Below the pieces are notes generated by a model, which was not told the DNA's origin, did no database searches, and saw nothing but the letters and a program-made list of their open reading frames with translations. The translations under genes and the position numbers were made by a program. Below are positions 1-8,595 of a DNA stretch of 64,000 bases, piece after piece. Origin of the DNA: Pelagibius sp. Alg239-R121 (GTDB lineage Bacteria; Pseudomonadota; Alphaproteobacteria; Kiloniellales; Kiloniellaceae); assembly GCF_947331435.1 (NCBI RefSeq), contig NZ_CAMZOF010000004.1, positions 1 through 64,000 of the forward strand, read 5' to 3'. The number at the start of each line of letters is the position of its first letter. Position 1 is the stretch's first letter.

Positions 1-159
1 GATACAGAAACTGAAAGCAGCTTAAATTCTACTGACAGGCCCCTCTAAAATTGGGGGGATTACCGTTGGATTGCTTGTAATGTAGAGGGCAGAAAGGCTT
101 TCAGGCCCTTTTCCATCTCCTCGAGACTGTCTTAGAAATTTCTACGCCCCATGACTTAC

Positions 160-745
160 GCCACGGTGATTGGCCGTTTGAAGTATGGAGTTGTCATCAG
201 GCATAGCGGGAACGGTGGTCGATGACGTTCTGCAAGTAGGTCCGTCCAATCCCTTTCAAATGGTCGATTAAGAAGGTGTCGACAGCCATCAGGTCGCTTG
301 TATAGTAGGTCTCAATGTGGCGTTCGCGAAACTCGGGTTGAAGTGTTCCAGCAGTCTGATTTGCTCTTCGCTCAGCCCGAGTTTTTTGCCCCAGATATGC
401 TTTCCCAGAAGCAGCAAGCGCTTATCTTAGGTCAAGAGATTATGGTCGCTTAAGACCCAACGTATCTCGCCGAAGGAAACCTGAACGCCTTTTAATGTGA
501 GTTCATAAGCTACCCGCCGATGGTCTTGACTGGAACCCTCCAGAGCGTGATCGAAGATCGCCCGCTCAAATGCCACGGAGACCTAGTTCGAATGCGGTCC
601 TCTGGCACCAAGCTGCCGGTTTATCAGTCCGGCGACAGCGTGGGTCTGGAGGTTTCGCTGGGTCTCGTAAAACTGCCGGCGGGAATAGCCCATGATCCTA
701 CAGGCGTTGGATACGTTGTGCACATCCATCGGCCAGTTCAAGCAA
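160..745 (-). pseudogene. Decayed IS481-like transposase remnant
   Basis: Read leftward, three frames joined by frameshifts give the N-terminal part of an IS481-like DDE transposase. A helix-turn-helix segment (CRIMGYSRRQFYE) is followed by GLINRQLGARGPHSN, then a TAG stop. The frame continues as FERAIFDHAL, GVQVSFGEIRWVL and LSEEQIRLLEHFNP, and after a shift as HIETYYTSDLMAVDTFLIDH and VIDHRSRYA before another stop where the family has Trp. At least two in-frame stops and two shifts are visible, and the C-terminal catalytic core is missing. No terminal inverted repeats or target duplication were found. The family is recalled from its conserved sequence pattern. This is a fossil of an insertion at the window edge, not an active element. 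Confidence 0.75.
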
Positions 746-788
746 AGTCAGCGTGCGATGTGCTAACTAAATGCATGATCACAGGACA

Positions 789-1187
789 TCATACCGGCCC
801 CGGCATGTCCTCGGGGTCGATGCCCGGGACATAGGTAATGCCCGCTAACTGTTTCCAATTGTGCGGATAGGCCGCGTAAAAAATCACGGCTTTTTCATCT
901 GCTTCATATTTGATGTGATTGTCTTTTGGAATGTAGAGGACGTCACCCGGTTTGCAGATATAGGCCTCGCCATCACAAACTAGGCGGAAGGTGCCTTCCA
1001 TGCAGTAGATGATCTCGTCGCAGGTCAGATCCCAAGGCACCGAAACCTTGTTCAGGAAGTTGAGCCCGCCGCACATGGTGTCACTGACGCTGCTGGTGAC
1101 GAAAGGCTTGATGTAGGTCTGCCCCGGCTCAAGGGTTTCCAGGCGGTTTTGTATGTCAGTGAATTTGTAGAGCTGTGGTTTTGCCAT
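789..1187 (-). CDS. EutQ-like single-domain cupin protein
   Basis: A 132-residue single cupin. The barrel includes a GDVLYIPKDNHIKYEA segment typical of cupin motif 2, and the C-terminal half resembles the EutQ/ethanolamine-utilisation cupin fold. A longer reading frame exists upstream, but the ATG at 1187 follows CAGGAAACATTACC, gives a sensible N-terminus (MAKPQLYKF), and avoids overlapping the glyoxalase gene. It is the last gene of a leftward group with a glyoxalase, a Rieske oxygenase and a LysR regulator, so it may handle a small organic substrate or product of that pathway. Whether it is an enzyme or only a binding protein cannot be told from sequence. No eut operon or microcompartment genes are nearby. 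Confidence 0.8.
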   Translation of the reverse strand: MAKPQLYKFTDIQNRLETLEPGQTYIKPFVTSSVSDTMCGGLNFLNKVSVPWDLTCDEIIYCMEGTFRLVCDGEAYICKPGDVLYIPKDNHIKYEADEKAVIFYAAYPHNWKQLAGITYVPGIDPEDMPGPV

Positions 1188-1206
1188 GGTAATGTTTCCT
1201 GTTGGG

Positions 1207-1647
1207 TTAAGCGTTGGGTGTATTGAGGATGGATTCGTTGAGTTCGACCTTGTAACCGTCCGGATCTTCGACAAAGGCAATGACACGTGTGCCATGTTTC
1301 ATGGGGCCTGCGGGGCGGGTGATGGTGACACCCTTTGCGGCGAGATCATCACAGGTGCGATAGACGTCGGGGACCTCGAAGCAGATGTGCCCCCAGCCAT
1401 TACCCTTGTCGTAGACGTCCGACTGTTCCCAGTTATGGGTGAGTTCGAGGGTCGGAAATTCGGCTTCCGGTCCATAGCCGATAAAGGTGTTGGTGAACTT
1501 GCCGTCCGGGTAATCGCGTCGGCGGAGTACCTGCATACCCAGAATGCCGACGTAGAATTCGAGCGATTTTTCCATGTCTCGGACGCGCATCATCGTATGC
1601 GCAAGGCGGTAACCCCGTTCCTGCGGTTCGCGTTTCTGGTCTGTCAC
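1207..1647 (-). CDS. gloA: Lactoylglutathione lyase-like glyoxalase
   Basis: A vicinal-oxygen-chelate protein of 146 residues, the usual length of glyoxalase I, which converts the glutathione hemithioacetal of methylglyoxal to lactoylglutathione. Visible family features are the N-terminal LAHTMMRVRDMEKSLEFY with a metal-ligand His, the central LELTHNW with its Glu, the second-module GHICFEV, and the C-terminal FVEDPDGYKVEL with the last Glu ligand. A GTG at 1647 is preferred because GGGGAG lies seven bases upstream; the in-frame ATG at 1668 has no such site. It lies between the cupin and the Rieske oxygenase on the same strand with about 20-30 bp gaps, so co-transcription is likely. The sugar or aldehyde specificity is inferred. 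Confidence 0.88.
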   Translation of the reverse strand: MTDQKREPQERGYRLAHTMMRVRDMEKSLEFYVGILGMQVLRRRDYPDGKFTNTFIGYGPEAEFPTLELTHNWEQSDVYDKGNGWGHICFEVPDVYRTCDDLAAKGVTITRPAGPMKHGTRVIAFVEDPDGYKVELNESILNTPNA

Positions 1648-1680
1648 TGTGCTTCTCCCCGTAATCATTCGTTGTGGCGG

Positions 1681-2814
1681 TCAGGAAACCGCAGCTGCAA
1701 CTAGCTCCTGAAAGCGCCGGACGCTGTTCTCCCATTCCGGGGAGAGAAAACCGCCGGATTCTGCAATATCGGATAGGCGCCCCATCTGTAGCCGCTCGCA
1801 GATTTCATGATCTTCGCGATGCACGTCGCTCCAGAGCTTTTTGAGCGCTTCTGTTTGTGATTCGTCGGGCCTGCTGCCGTCAGTGGTGTAGATGGCGCGG
1901 CGCTGATGGGTTTGCCCGGGTCCGATCGGTGTGTTCAGATGAACGCCGATCTGGTCAGGGAAGTATCGCCCGAAGACGAAGTTGGGAAACAACGTCAGGT
2001 AACGCGACGAGACGGCAAGTGTCTTTCCAGCCCGATACTGTTCGAGATCTTCGTCGGAAAGGTCGACCGCACTGCCCAGGCAGGGTCCGTCTATCACTGT
2101 GTAGTGATCACGCAGGGGCTGCTTGGTGGTTTCCTTGTGGACAAACTGAACGTGGTAGGGCTCGATAAAGTTCTCCATCAAGGCCTTCCAGTTGGCCTGG
2201 ACTATACCAAGGTCGATAACCCCAACCAATTTGATCTGGTTCAGATCAAGTGCCTCAAGGTTTCGGACCAAGGGTTGGATGAAGTCATCGAAATTTTGGG
2301 CGTCGCCGCCCAAATTGACGAAGATCCAGTCATGCCAGATTGCCGTCCGGACAGGCACCAGACCTGTTTCCGCCCGGTCGAAGCCCTCTGCGCTGTGGCT
2401 GTTACGGCCACCGAAGTAGGGCGTTGCGCGCAGTTCGCCGTTTAGGCTGTAAGCCCAGGCATGGTAAGGGCATTTCAGCAACCGGCCGACATTGCCAGGT
2501 GTGTCGACGAGCTTTAGACAGCGGTGGCGGCAGACATTGTGGAATCCGTTGATCTCGCCGTCCCGGTTGCGCAGAAGCAACAGCGGCTTTCCCGCCACGG
2601 TTACGGGAACGGCGTCTCCCGCGTTGGTCAGCTCATGGGTAAAGCCGACGAAAACCCACGAGTCAGGAAACAGTTTTTCAGTTTCGCGTTGCCAGAATGT
2701 CTCGCCGGTATAGGCGGAACCTGGGAGACCGTGGGCCGCAGCCGTTACCGACTGGCCGCAGAGGTTTCCGAGAAGTCCTGAAGACTTTTGGTCCTCCAAG
2801 TGCCGTGATCGCAT
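1681..2814 (-). CDS. Rieske aromatic-ring-hydroxylase-type oxygenase, alpha subunit
   Basis: A Rieske non-haem iron oxygenase alpha subunit. From the ATG at 2814 the [2Fe-2S] ligands are C95-x-H97 and C115-x2-H118 (CRH and CPYH), followed by AWAYSLNGELR. The mononuclear iron region ENFIEPYHVQFVH supplies the H-x4-H pair. Length (377 residues) fits the family. The start at 2814 is chosen because TGGAGATGGCACT precedes it; an upstream in-frame ATG at 2877 lacks a ribosome site. The family uses NADH-derived electrons through a separate reductase, and none is encoded nearby. The resemblance is to the GbcA/choline-monooxygenase branch rather than to classical dioxygenases with a beta subunit, which is also absent. 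Substrate unknown. Confidence 0.85.
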   Translation of the reverse strand: MRSRHLEDQKSSGLLGNLCGQSVTAAAHGLPGSAYTGETFWQRETEKLFPDSWVFVGFTHELTNAGDAVPVTVAGKPLLLLRNRDGEINGFHNVCRHRCLKLVDTPGNVGRLLKCPYHAWAYSLNGELRATPYFGGRNSHSAEGFDRAETGLVPVRTAIWHDWIFVNLGGDAQNFDDFIQPLVRNLEALDLNQIKLVGVIDLGIVQANWKALMENFIEPYHVQFVHKETTKQPLRDHYTVIDGPCLGSAVDLSDEDLEQYRAGKTLAVSSRYLTLFPNFVFGRYFPDQIGVHLNTPIGPGQTHQRRAIYTTDGSRPDESQTEALKKLWSDVHREDHEICERLQMGRLSDIAESGGFLSPEWENSVRRFQELVAAAVS

Positions 2815-2960
2815 AGTGCCATCTCCACAGAACGAAACGCCTCGAGGGCGGGCGACACTCTTGTCGAGATCAAGCATTAGCGTGCCAGCGTTTCTCTGGC
2901 GAACGCGTCTTTCTCAGGCTTGTTGAAATAATTTCCGTGTTCGCAGGACGCAGGGAAGGC

Positions 2961-3854
2961 TCAGGGCGCTCGACCCGCTTCGTTTAGGATCCAGGTGACG
3001 AACTTCTTTACGGCTGGAATCTTCATGCGATTGGCTGGTGCAATGATGTAATAGGCATAACTGTCGAGACGGGCGTCAAAAGGGCAGACGAGCTGGCCGC
3101 TGTTCAGATCATCTTCGATGAGTGAAGGGCAAACCAGGGCAAAGCCCTCGCCGGCAATTGCGGCACTATGGCGAACGTTCGAATCTTCGAAGAAGAGCTT
3201 GCCACCGGCCCAGAGATTGGGCTCACCCGCGGCAGTCAGCCATTCTTGCCAGCTTCGCTCATCGTTTTCGTGCAGAAGCTTATGCTTTGCCAGATCGCTG
3301 GGCTTGGTAACCGTCATTTCACCCTTAAGGATGTCAGGACTGCAAGCAGGGCTCAAATCACCTGGCCAGAGCAGGCGCGCATGTGTTGGAACTTCGCTGA
3401 CATGCAGCCATTCGATCGCGACATGGATATTTGGATTTCCGAAGTCGGCAGGGCCATTGTGGTGGAAAAAGCGGACGTCGAGACCCGGAAGCTTACGCCA
3501 AAGGCGGCTCATACGCGGACCGAGCCAGCGAGCGGCAAAGTGTGAACGAAGCGAAACCCCGAGAGGTGAGGCGGTCGTTCGCGCTGCAACATCGGCTGCG
3601 CCCTGTCGGATCAAGCTGAAAGCTTGGGAGAGATAATCGAAGAGAATCTGGCCTTCTGGCGTCAATCCGAATTTCTTGCTGTTACGTTCTAGGAGATCCG
3701 CATTCATGAAGTCTTCGAGATTACGCAGCTGATGGCTGACTGCGGACGATGTTACGCTCAGTTCTTCGGCGGCCTTTTGAAAGCTTTGATGCCGGGCGAC
3801 CGCTTCAAAAGCGCGAAGGGCGTTGAGGGGAGGTAGCACGTCCTTAGATCCCAA
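2961..3854 (-). CDS. LysR-family regulator, GcvA type
   Basis: A 297-residue LysR regulator. The winged helix-turn-helix is at the N-terminus (LNALRAFEAVARHQSFQKAA and then SSAVSHQLRNLE), followed by a substrate-binding effector domain with the GcvA-like ARWLGPRMSRL and DLAKHKLLHE segments. It lies immediately upstream of, and on the same strand as, the Rieske oxygenase, glyoxalase and cupin genes, with about 150 bp to the Rieske start, so it is the natural candidate to control them. GcvA-type regulators in alphaproteobacteria usually respond to small metabolites; the effector here cannot be read from sequence. There is no close divergent partner: the next gene left of its promoter is a PEP-CTERM-like protein on the same strand. 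Confidence 0.9.
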   Translation of the reverse strand: MGSKDVLPPLNALRAFEAVARHQSFQKAAEELSVTSSAVSHQLRNLEDFMNADLLERNSKKFGLTPEGQILFDYLSQAFSLIRQGAADVAARTTASPLGVSLRSHFAARWLGPRMSRLWRKLPGLDVRFFHHNGPADFGNPNIHVAIEWLHVSEVPTHARLLWPGDLSPACSPDILKGEMTVTKPSDLAKHKLLHENDERSWQEWLTAAGEPNLWAGGKLFFEDSNVRHSAAIAGEGFALVCPSLIEDDLNSGQLVCPFDARLDSYAYYIIAPANRMKIPAVKKFVTWILNEAGRAP

Positions 3855-3995
3855 ATCCGCTTCGGCGCTGAGACGACCCTCAATGCCGGTGTCTGCGATC
3901 TTTCATTTCTTCAGGCTCAAGGTCAAACCAAGAAAGTGCCGGCGACCCATTCAGGTCACCGGCATATAAGTTTGCCGACAAAAGAATGCGGTCTT

Positions 3996-4799
3996 TCATG
4001 TGCGGAAAGCTAGGCGCTTCCTGGTTGCTGGCAGAGTCAAGAGTGCCAAGCTGAGCAAACCAAAGCCGAAGGATGCTAGAGATGCCGGTTCCGGTACACT
4101 GGCTGTTGGCGGCACGATCTGTGACAGGTCGCCGATGGTCATGTTGTCGAATGCGAAGATGTCACTTGTGGTGCTGTTGGCGAAGGTAAGTTGGGTGAAG
4201 GGTGAGTCGGTGATCAGGCCGAAAAAGAGAACCGATCCATCCGTACTGCCGCCGCTGCCGACCGTGTTACCGATGTCGAGGGATTCAGTAACGCCGTTCG
4301 CCAGAGTCAGGGACAGTTCACCGCCGAAATCACCAATGTCGATCCCGTAGAAGCCGAATGCCGCGATGCCGTTGTCGAAATCGATTTGGAAGTTGGCACC
4401 ATCCACATCGAGATATTGATCTCCGGAGATGGGATAACGCCCATAGCCATTGGTCCCGCTCGTGCGGTTGTTTATAACGATGTTCGAACCAGCGGGATTG
4501 GATAGGGTCGAAGTGATAGTCGAGCCCATGCTGCCGGGAAACGACAGTGCCAGAGATGAGACCGAGCCAGAAGAGAAACTCTCAAACTCTTCGGTGCCCG
4601 TCCCGCTTAAATTTGAGAGAAACTCTGCCGCTGCTGCATCTGCGTTGGGTGTGCTGGACAGGCGCGTCGTGCGGCTGTTGTGGAGATCCTCACCAAAGAA
4701 CGTCCTTATAGGTTCGGCCTGGGCTGCAACCGCCAGTGCGGCCATGGCCGTGCAACCGAGCACTGTACGGATGGCTATGCGTTTAAATTTTTTTCTCAC
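3996..4799 (-). CDS. Secreted protein with PEP-CTERM-like sorting tail
   Basis: A 267-residue exported protein. A basic start and hydrophobic core (TVLGCTAMAALAVAAQA) form a signal peptide, with cleavage expected after AQA. The mature part is Ser/Thr/Gly/Asn-rich and beta-strand-like (ITSTLSNPAGSNIVINN, GSTDGSVLFFG), with a single Cys only in the signal. The C-terminus has VPEPASL, a hydrophobic helix (FGFGLLSLALLTL) and a basic tail (ATRKRLAFRT), the tripartite PEP-CTERM signal recognised by exosortase. The family is generally linked to exopolysaccharide and biofilm. No exosortase (EpsH/XrtA) is in the window, so the sorting enzyme must be elsewhere. It stands alone between the LysR gene and a non-coding gap. 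Confidence 0.8.
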   Translation of the reverse strand: MRKKFKRIAIRTVLGCTAMAALAVAAQAEPIRTFFGEDLHNSRTTRLSSTPNADAAAAEFLSNLSGTGTEEFESFSSGSVSSLALSFPGSMGSTITSTLSNPAGSNIVINNRTSGTNGYGRYPISGDQYLDVDGANFQIDFDNGIAAFGFYGIDIGDFGGELSLTLANGVTESLDIGNTVGSGGSTDGSVLFFGLITDSPFTQLTFANSTTSDIFAFDNMTIGDLSQIVPPTASVPEPASLASFGFGLLSLALLTLPATRKRLAFRT

Positions 4800-5337
4800 G
4801 TTTCAGTCTCCTTATTGGCGTTTTTGGGTGAAACCGCGCCAGCTCCGCAGAGGGACGGTACGAACCATTGGGTCAATAAGGGCAACCTTCGTGCCATGCG
4901 GCGGGTAGATGCGATTTCTCGAAGACTTTGGTATGATAAATCCAGTTGGTGAACTGGCAGAGAAACAGCTTCAAAAGGACAGTGTGAATTTCGGTAACGA
5001 GTTGAAAAACAATATTTAAATATGTTCTCTTAAGCCAGAAACAGCCGCGAGTGTTTTTTGTTTCAGTATGATGCGATTCGAGGTTCGATCCGTTATTGTG
5101 GATATGGAATCAGGACAACGCATCTTGCCAGATTGCGAACAGCGTCACTTTCAGAACGAGCCGATCCTTTGCGAATTGCGAAGTATGTCGGAGCTTCTGC
5201 AGCAGGACTGCGCGTTTTCCCTAGCTTGTTTTCCTAGTGGCATTAACGCTAAAGCTGACGGGTCAGTCTTTGCCAGGGGGTGGTTTTGCAATTGGATCAA
5301 CCGAAGAAACGCGCCGAAGCGATGGTGAGGACAAGAG
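4800..5337. other. Gene-free gap between divergent genes
   Basis: About 540 bases separate the leftward PEP-CTERM gene and the rightward SLC13 gene. The middle (about 4980-5060) is AT-rich and must hold promoters for both. A short reading frame at 5068-5328 has no recognisable protein character, no convincing ribosome site and Cys/Trp-rich composition, so I do not call it a gene. Confidence 0.5.
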
Positions 5338-7113
5338 ATGAATACTGATCAAATCATTCTGTTCGCCTTGCTTTTTGCAGTTTTTGCGATGCTGTTGTGG
5401 GGACGTTACCGTTACGACCTCATTGCGTTTGGCGCGCTGGTTGTGGCGGTGGTGACCGGGACAGTGCCGACCGCAGACGCCTTCTCGGGATTTGGTCATC
5501 CGGCCGTGGTGATCATTGCGCTGGTATTGATCGTCAGCAAAGGCCTGGTTTTGTCCGGCGCGATCGACCTAATCACCCGCTATCTGATTGATGGTAGCCG
5601 GAAGCTCTCCAGCCACATCGCGGTCATGAGCGGCTTGGGCGCGTTCTTTTCCGCTTTCATGAACAACGTCGGCGCGCTCGCTTTGCTGATGCCGGTCGAA
5701 TTGCAGGCCAGTGCAAAGGCCAAACGATCGCCGGCATTGACCCTCATGCCGCTGTCCTTTGCCACCATCCTGGGTGGCCTGGTAACGCTGATCGGCACGC
5801 CGCCCAATATCATCATTGCAGCCTTTCGCGAAAAGTCGCTGGGCGAGAGCTATTCCATGTTTGATTTTGCACCAGTTGGTTTTGCCTGTGCCGTTGCTGG
5901 TGTCGCTTTTGTCGCTCTCATCGGCTGGCGCTTGATCCCCGGCGAACGCGGCGAGCACGATAGCGGGCAGGAATTGATGGACCTGCAGGGCTATATCGCC
6001 GAGGTCAGGGTGCCCGAAGAATCCCCGACAATTGGCCGTAAGATATTGGATTTGGACGAGGAGGCCGACGATTGTGACGCCCACATCGTGGGACTGGTGC
6101 GCCGCGGAAAGCGCTTGCCGGGCATGGCGAGGCGCGAAGAGATCGTTGGTGGTGACATTCTGGTGGTTGAGGCCGGGCCAGAGGCGATCGATAAGCTGGT
6201 GGGCAGTCTTAAGCTGGAATACGTCGGCAGTGAGAAGCATGCCAAGGCGGACGAGGGCGGACAAAAGCTGATGGAAGTTGTGGTGCCGCGGCATGCCCGG
6301 ATCGAAGGACGCTCTGCACTGGATGTCAGCCTGCTATACCGCCATGGCGTCACATTGCTGGGGGTTTCACGCAGGGGGCAACGCTTTCGGGACCGGGTGC
6401 GCAAGCTGATGATCTCCGCGGGTGATGTGCTGTTGCTGCTCGGACCGTCTGAGCGCCTGCCCGAGGTTGCGAGTTGGCTGGGGACGTTGCCGCTGGCAGA
6501 GCGCGGCCTGGAGGTGATCCAACGGGAAAAGGCGGCCTTGGCCGCGGGTTTCTTTGCGCTGGCGATCGTACTGGCGAGTGTCGGCATCGTTTACCTGCCG
6601 ATCGCGCTTGCGGGCGTGGTAATCGCCTACGTGCTGCTGAAAATCATGCCTTTGCGCCAAATCTATGACTTCGTGGAATGGCCGGTGATCGTTCTGCTCG
6701 CCTGTCTGATCCCGATCGGTCAGGCCCTTGAGACCAGTGGCGGTACAGCTTTGATTGCGGAAGGGATTGTCGCGGTCTCGACCGGCTGGTCGCCGGCGGT
6801 CGTGTTGACCATTCTTATGATCGTGACAATGACCCTGTCGGACGTGCTTAACAATACGGCGACTACAGTGATCGCAGCGCCGATCGCGATCGATATCGCC
6901 GGGCGACTTGGGGTTAGTGCGGATCCGTTCCTGATGGCCGTCGCTGTGGCGGCCAGCTGTGCGTTTCTGACACCGATTGGGCATAAGAACAACACCTTGG
7001 TCATGGGACCTGGCGGTTACGCATTCGGGGACTATTGGCGCATGGGATTGCCACTCGAGATTTTGATCGTGGCCGTTGCGGTGCCGGTGATTCTAGTGGT
7101 CTGGCCCTTCTAG
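5338..7113 (+). CDS. SLC13-family (DASS) permease with two TrkA-C domains
   Basis: A 591-residue inner-membrane carrier of the divalent anion:sodium symporter family. N-terminal membrane segments occupy residues about 1-200, including FSGFGHPAVVIIALVLIVSKGL and the TPPNIIIA hairpin signature. A soluble insert of about residues 215-385 holds two RCK-C/TrkA-C modules (GGDILVVEAGPEAI and AGDVLLLLGPSERLP). The C-terminal membrane half has the mirrored LSDVLNNTATTVIAAPIA and LTPIGHKNNTLVMGPGGY motifs. Carriers with this architecture are often annotated as sulfate or dicarboxylate transporters. GAGG lies nine bases before the ATG. It stands alone, convergent with the desaturase, so context gives no substrate. 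Confidence 0.9.
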   Translation: MNTDQIILFALLFAVFAMLLWGRYRYDLIAFGALVVAVVTGTVPTADAFSGFGHPAVVIIALVLIVSKGLVLSGAIDLITRYLIDGSRKLSSHIAVMSGLGAFFSAFMNNVGALALLMPVELQASAKAKRSPALTLMPLSFATILGGLVTLIGTPPNIIIAAFREKSLGESYSMFDFAPVGFACAVAGVAFVALIGWRLIPGERGEHDSGQELMDLQGYIAEVRVPEESPTIGRKILDLDEEADDCDAHIVGLVRRGKRLPGMARREEIVGGDILVVEAGPEAIDKLVGSLKLEYVGSEKHAKADEGGQKLMEVVVPRHARIEGRSALDVSLLYRHGVTLLGVSRRGQRFRDRVRKLMISAGDVLLLLGPSERLPEVASWLGTLPLAERGLEVIQREKAALAAGFFALAIVLASVGIVYLPIALAGVVIAYVLLKIMPLRQIYDFVEWPVIVLLACLIPIGQALETSGGTALIAEGIVAVSTGWSPAVVLTILMIVTMTLSDVLNNTATTVIAAPIAIDIAGRLGVSADPFLMAVAVAASCAFLTPIGHKNNTLVMGPGGYAFGDYWRMGLPLEILIVAVAVPVILVVWPF

Positions 7114-7143
7114 ATTTTGCTGTGACGCAATCTTTGGCAGAGC

Positions 7144-8205
7144 TCAGGCTGCGTTCACAGGCTCCAGATTGGGCGCGGTCATTGCCGTTAGCCCTTTTTC
7201 CGTAAATGCCGATGCGGTGCTTGCAACCTCAACAGAAGTAACGTCTCCCTGTGGGTGCCGGACATGCTCTTTGGGCCATAGGAAGTAGCGTAAAAGAATT
7301 TCGCCGTAGCCGCTGAAGCGGTATCCGCCATTCGCCGTCAGGAGTTCGCCTCGCCGGGCCTTGAATCGTGCCGGTAGGCGATACCATGCCAATCCCGGCT
7401 CGGCGTGATGAAGCGCATGGAGATTGTTGTTCAGGAACAGAAGAGACATGAGTCCACGGGATTCGACGATGACCGTGCGTTCGTCGACACCGGGATGGGC
7501 GCGGTGCTCGGCGAAGGAGCGTATGAGCGACAAGGAGATTGCCGGATAGACAAAGAGGGCGATGTAGGTCAGGAGCGGGATCTGACAAATGCCGACCACC
7601 CAGGTGAGAACAAGCGCGCAGCCTGCAGCATGGACGCACCAAGTGCCCAGATTCTGCAGTTGGCCACGGCGGAGCTGCCCAAACTCGTTCCTGTAGAGAT
7701 GCCAGATGCACACCGCGGGCCCAATCAGTAAGCGGCCGAGAAAGCTGTTGTGGACAAAGTAGAAAAATCGGGCAGTCCGTCCCAATGAGGTCCAGTGTTG
7801 TGGTGTCAGGTAGTAAGATTCAGGGTCTTCAAGAGGATCGGTCAGCTTTGCGTTGCAGTGATGTCGAAGGTGGGCGGAGCGGTAGAGGCCGTAGGGGATC
7901 CAGAGCCAAAGGCTGGGAAAGATCAAGACTTCATTGAGCCTGCGCCAAGCGGTGGGGTGGCCATGCACAACCTCGTGTTGGAGTGACCCGTGCCATGCGA
8001 TGAGATAGATGCCAATTGCGGCTGCAAGCCACCAGGGGAGAGTGTGAAAGTACCAGGTAATGAGCCCGAACCCGCTGTAGATAACGAACGCTAGCACGAG
8101 CGTGGGCCATTCGATCGTGGGTATTTGAGCGGGGCGTGCTCTTTCCTGAGGCGACTCCGATTCCCGTCTTCGGACTGCTCTCTTAGTAGTTGTTACGCCG
8201 AACAT
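7144..8205 (-). CDS. Membrane fatty acid desaturase
   Basis: A di-iron integral-membrane desaturase of 353 residues. The three histidine boxes are visible: H77-x3-H81 (HEVVH, followed by GH), H112-LRHH, and a late LHALHH. Hydrophobic spans precede and separate them (VLAFVIYSGFGLITWYF, AAIGIYLIAW, and around ALFVYPAISLSLI). The family inserts double bonds into acyl chains of membrane lipids or related substrates. ATG 8205 is preferred over the in-frame GTG at 8223 because AAAAGGAAA stands just upstream of it. It is convergent with the SLC13 gene and divergent from the XRE regulator across a gap of about 390 bases. It carries no cytochrome b5 domain, so electrons come from a separate ferredoxin or cytochrome. 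Confidence 0.88.
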   Translation of the reverse strand: MFGVTTTKRAVRRRESESPQERARPAQIPTIEWPTLVLAFVIYSGFGLITWYFHTLPWWLAAAIGIYLIAWHGSLQHEVVHGHPTAWRRLNEVLIFPSLWLWIPYGLYRSAHLRHHCNAKLTDPLEDPESYYLTPQHWTSLGRTARFFYFVHNSFLGRLLIGPAVCIWHLYRNEFGQLRRGQLQNLGTWCVHAAGCALVLTWVVGICQIPLLTYIALFVYPAISLSLIRSFAEHRAHPGVDERTVIVESRGLMSLLFLNNNLHALHHAEPGLAWYRLPARFKARRGELLTANGGYRFSGYGEILLRYFLWPKEHVRHPQGDVTSVEVASTASAFTEKGLTAMTAPNLEPVNAA

Positions 8206-8595
8206 CGATTTCCTTTTCACCACACAGAAGCCTGATTCCAGGCATGTTTTTCAATGAGCCATCACGTGGATAGCGAGAGTCCGATCGAGTTTCGCTGGAA
8301 CAACGAAGCGTGAATCCGCCACTCATCATTAAAGTTCGAGGGTGGTTCACGCTCTTGACCTTCGCTGTCAGGAGCGATCGCACTCTGAGAGCCAAATTGG
8401 GTGGGCCGCGGCATTTTTAGTGTCGTCTGATTGGCGTGACCGCTTCCCCAGGCGATCCCGAGCTCATGTGTCAATTGTACGAGCGAAATGAAAATGACAA
8501 TAGTGCGATTCGGCGCACAATACGTTGATAGTGGTATGCAAACACGTCAAATGGTGATAACTGTAAACAAAATTGATGCAAATCGAGGAACAAAA

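Noticed and set aside
520-834. Rightward open frame at the left edge
   Set aside because: It overlaps the antisense of the decayed transposase and the end of the EutQ-like cupin. Its product shows no family features.
5068-5328. 86-codon rightward frame before the SLC13 gene
   Set aside because: No ribosome site, no recognisable fold, and biased towards Cys/Arg/Trp. I treat it as non-coding.
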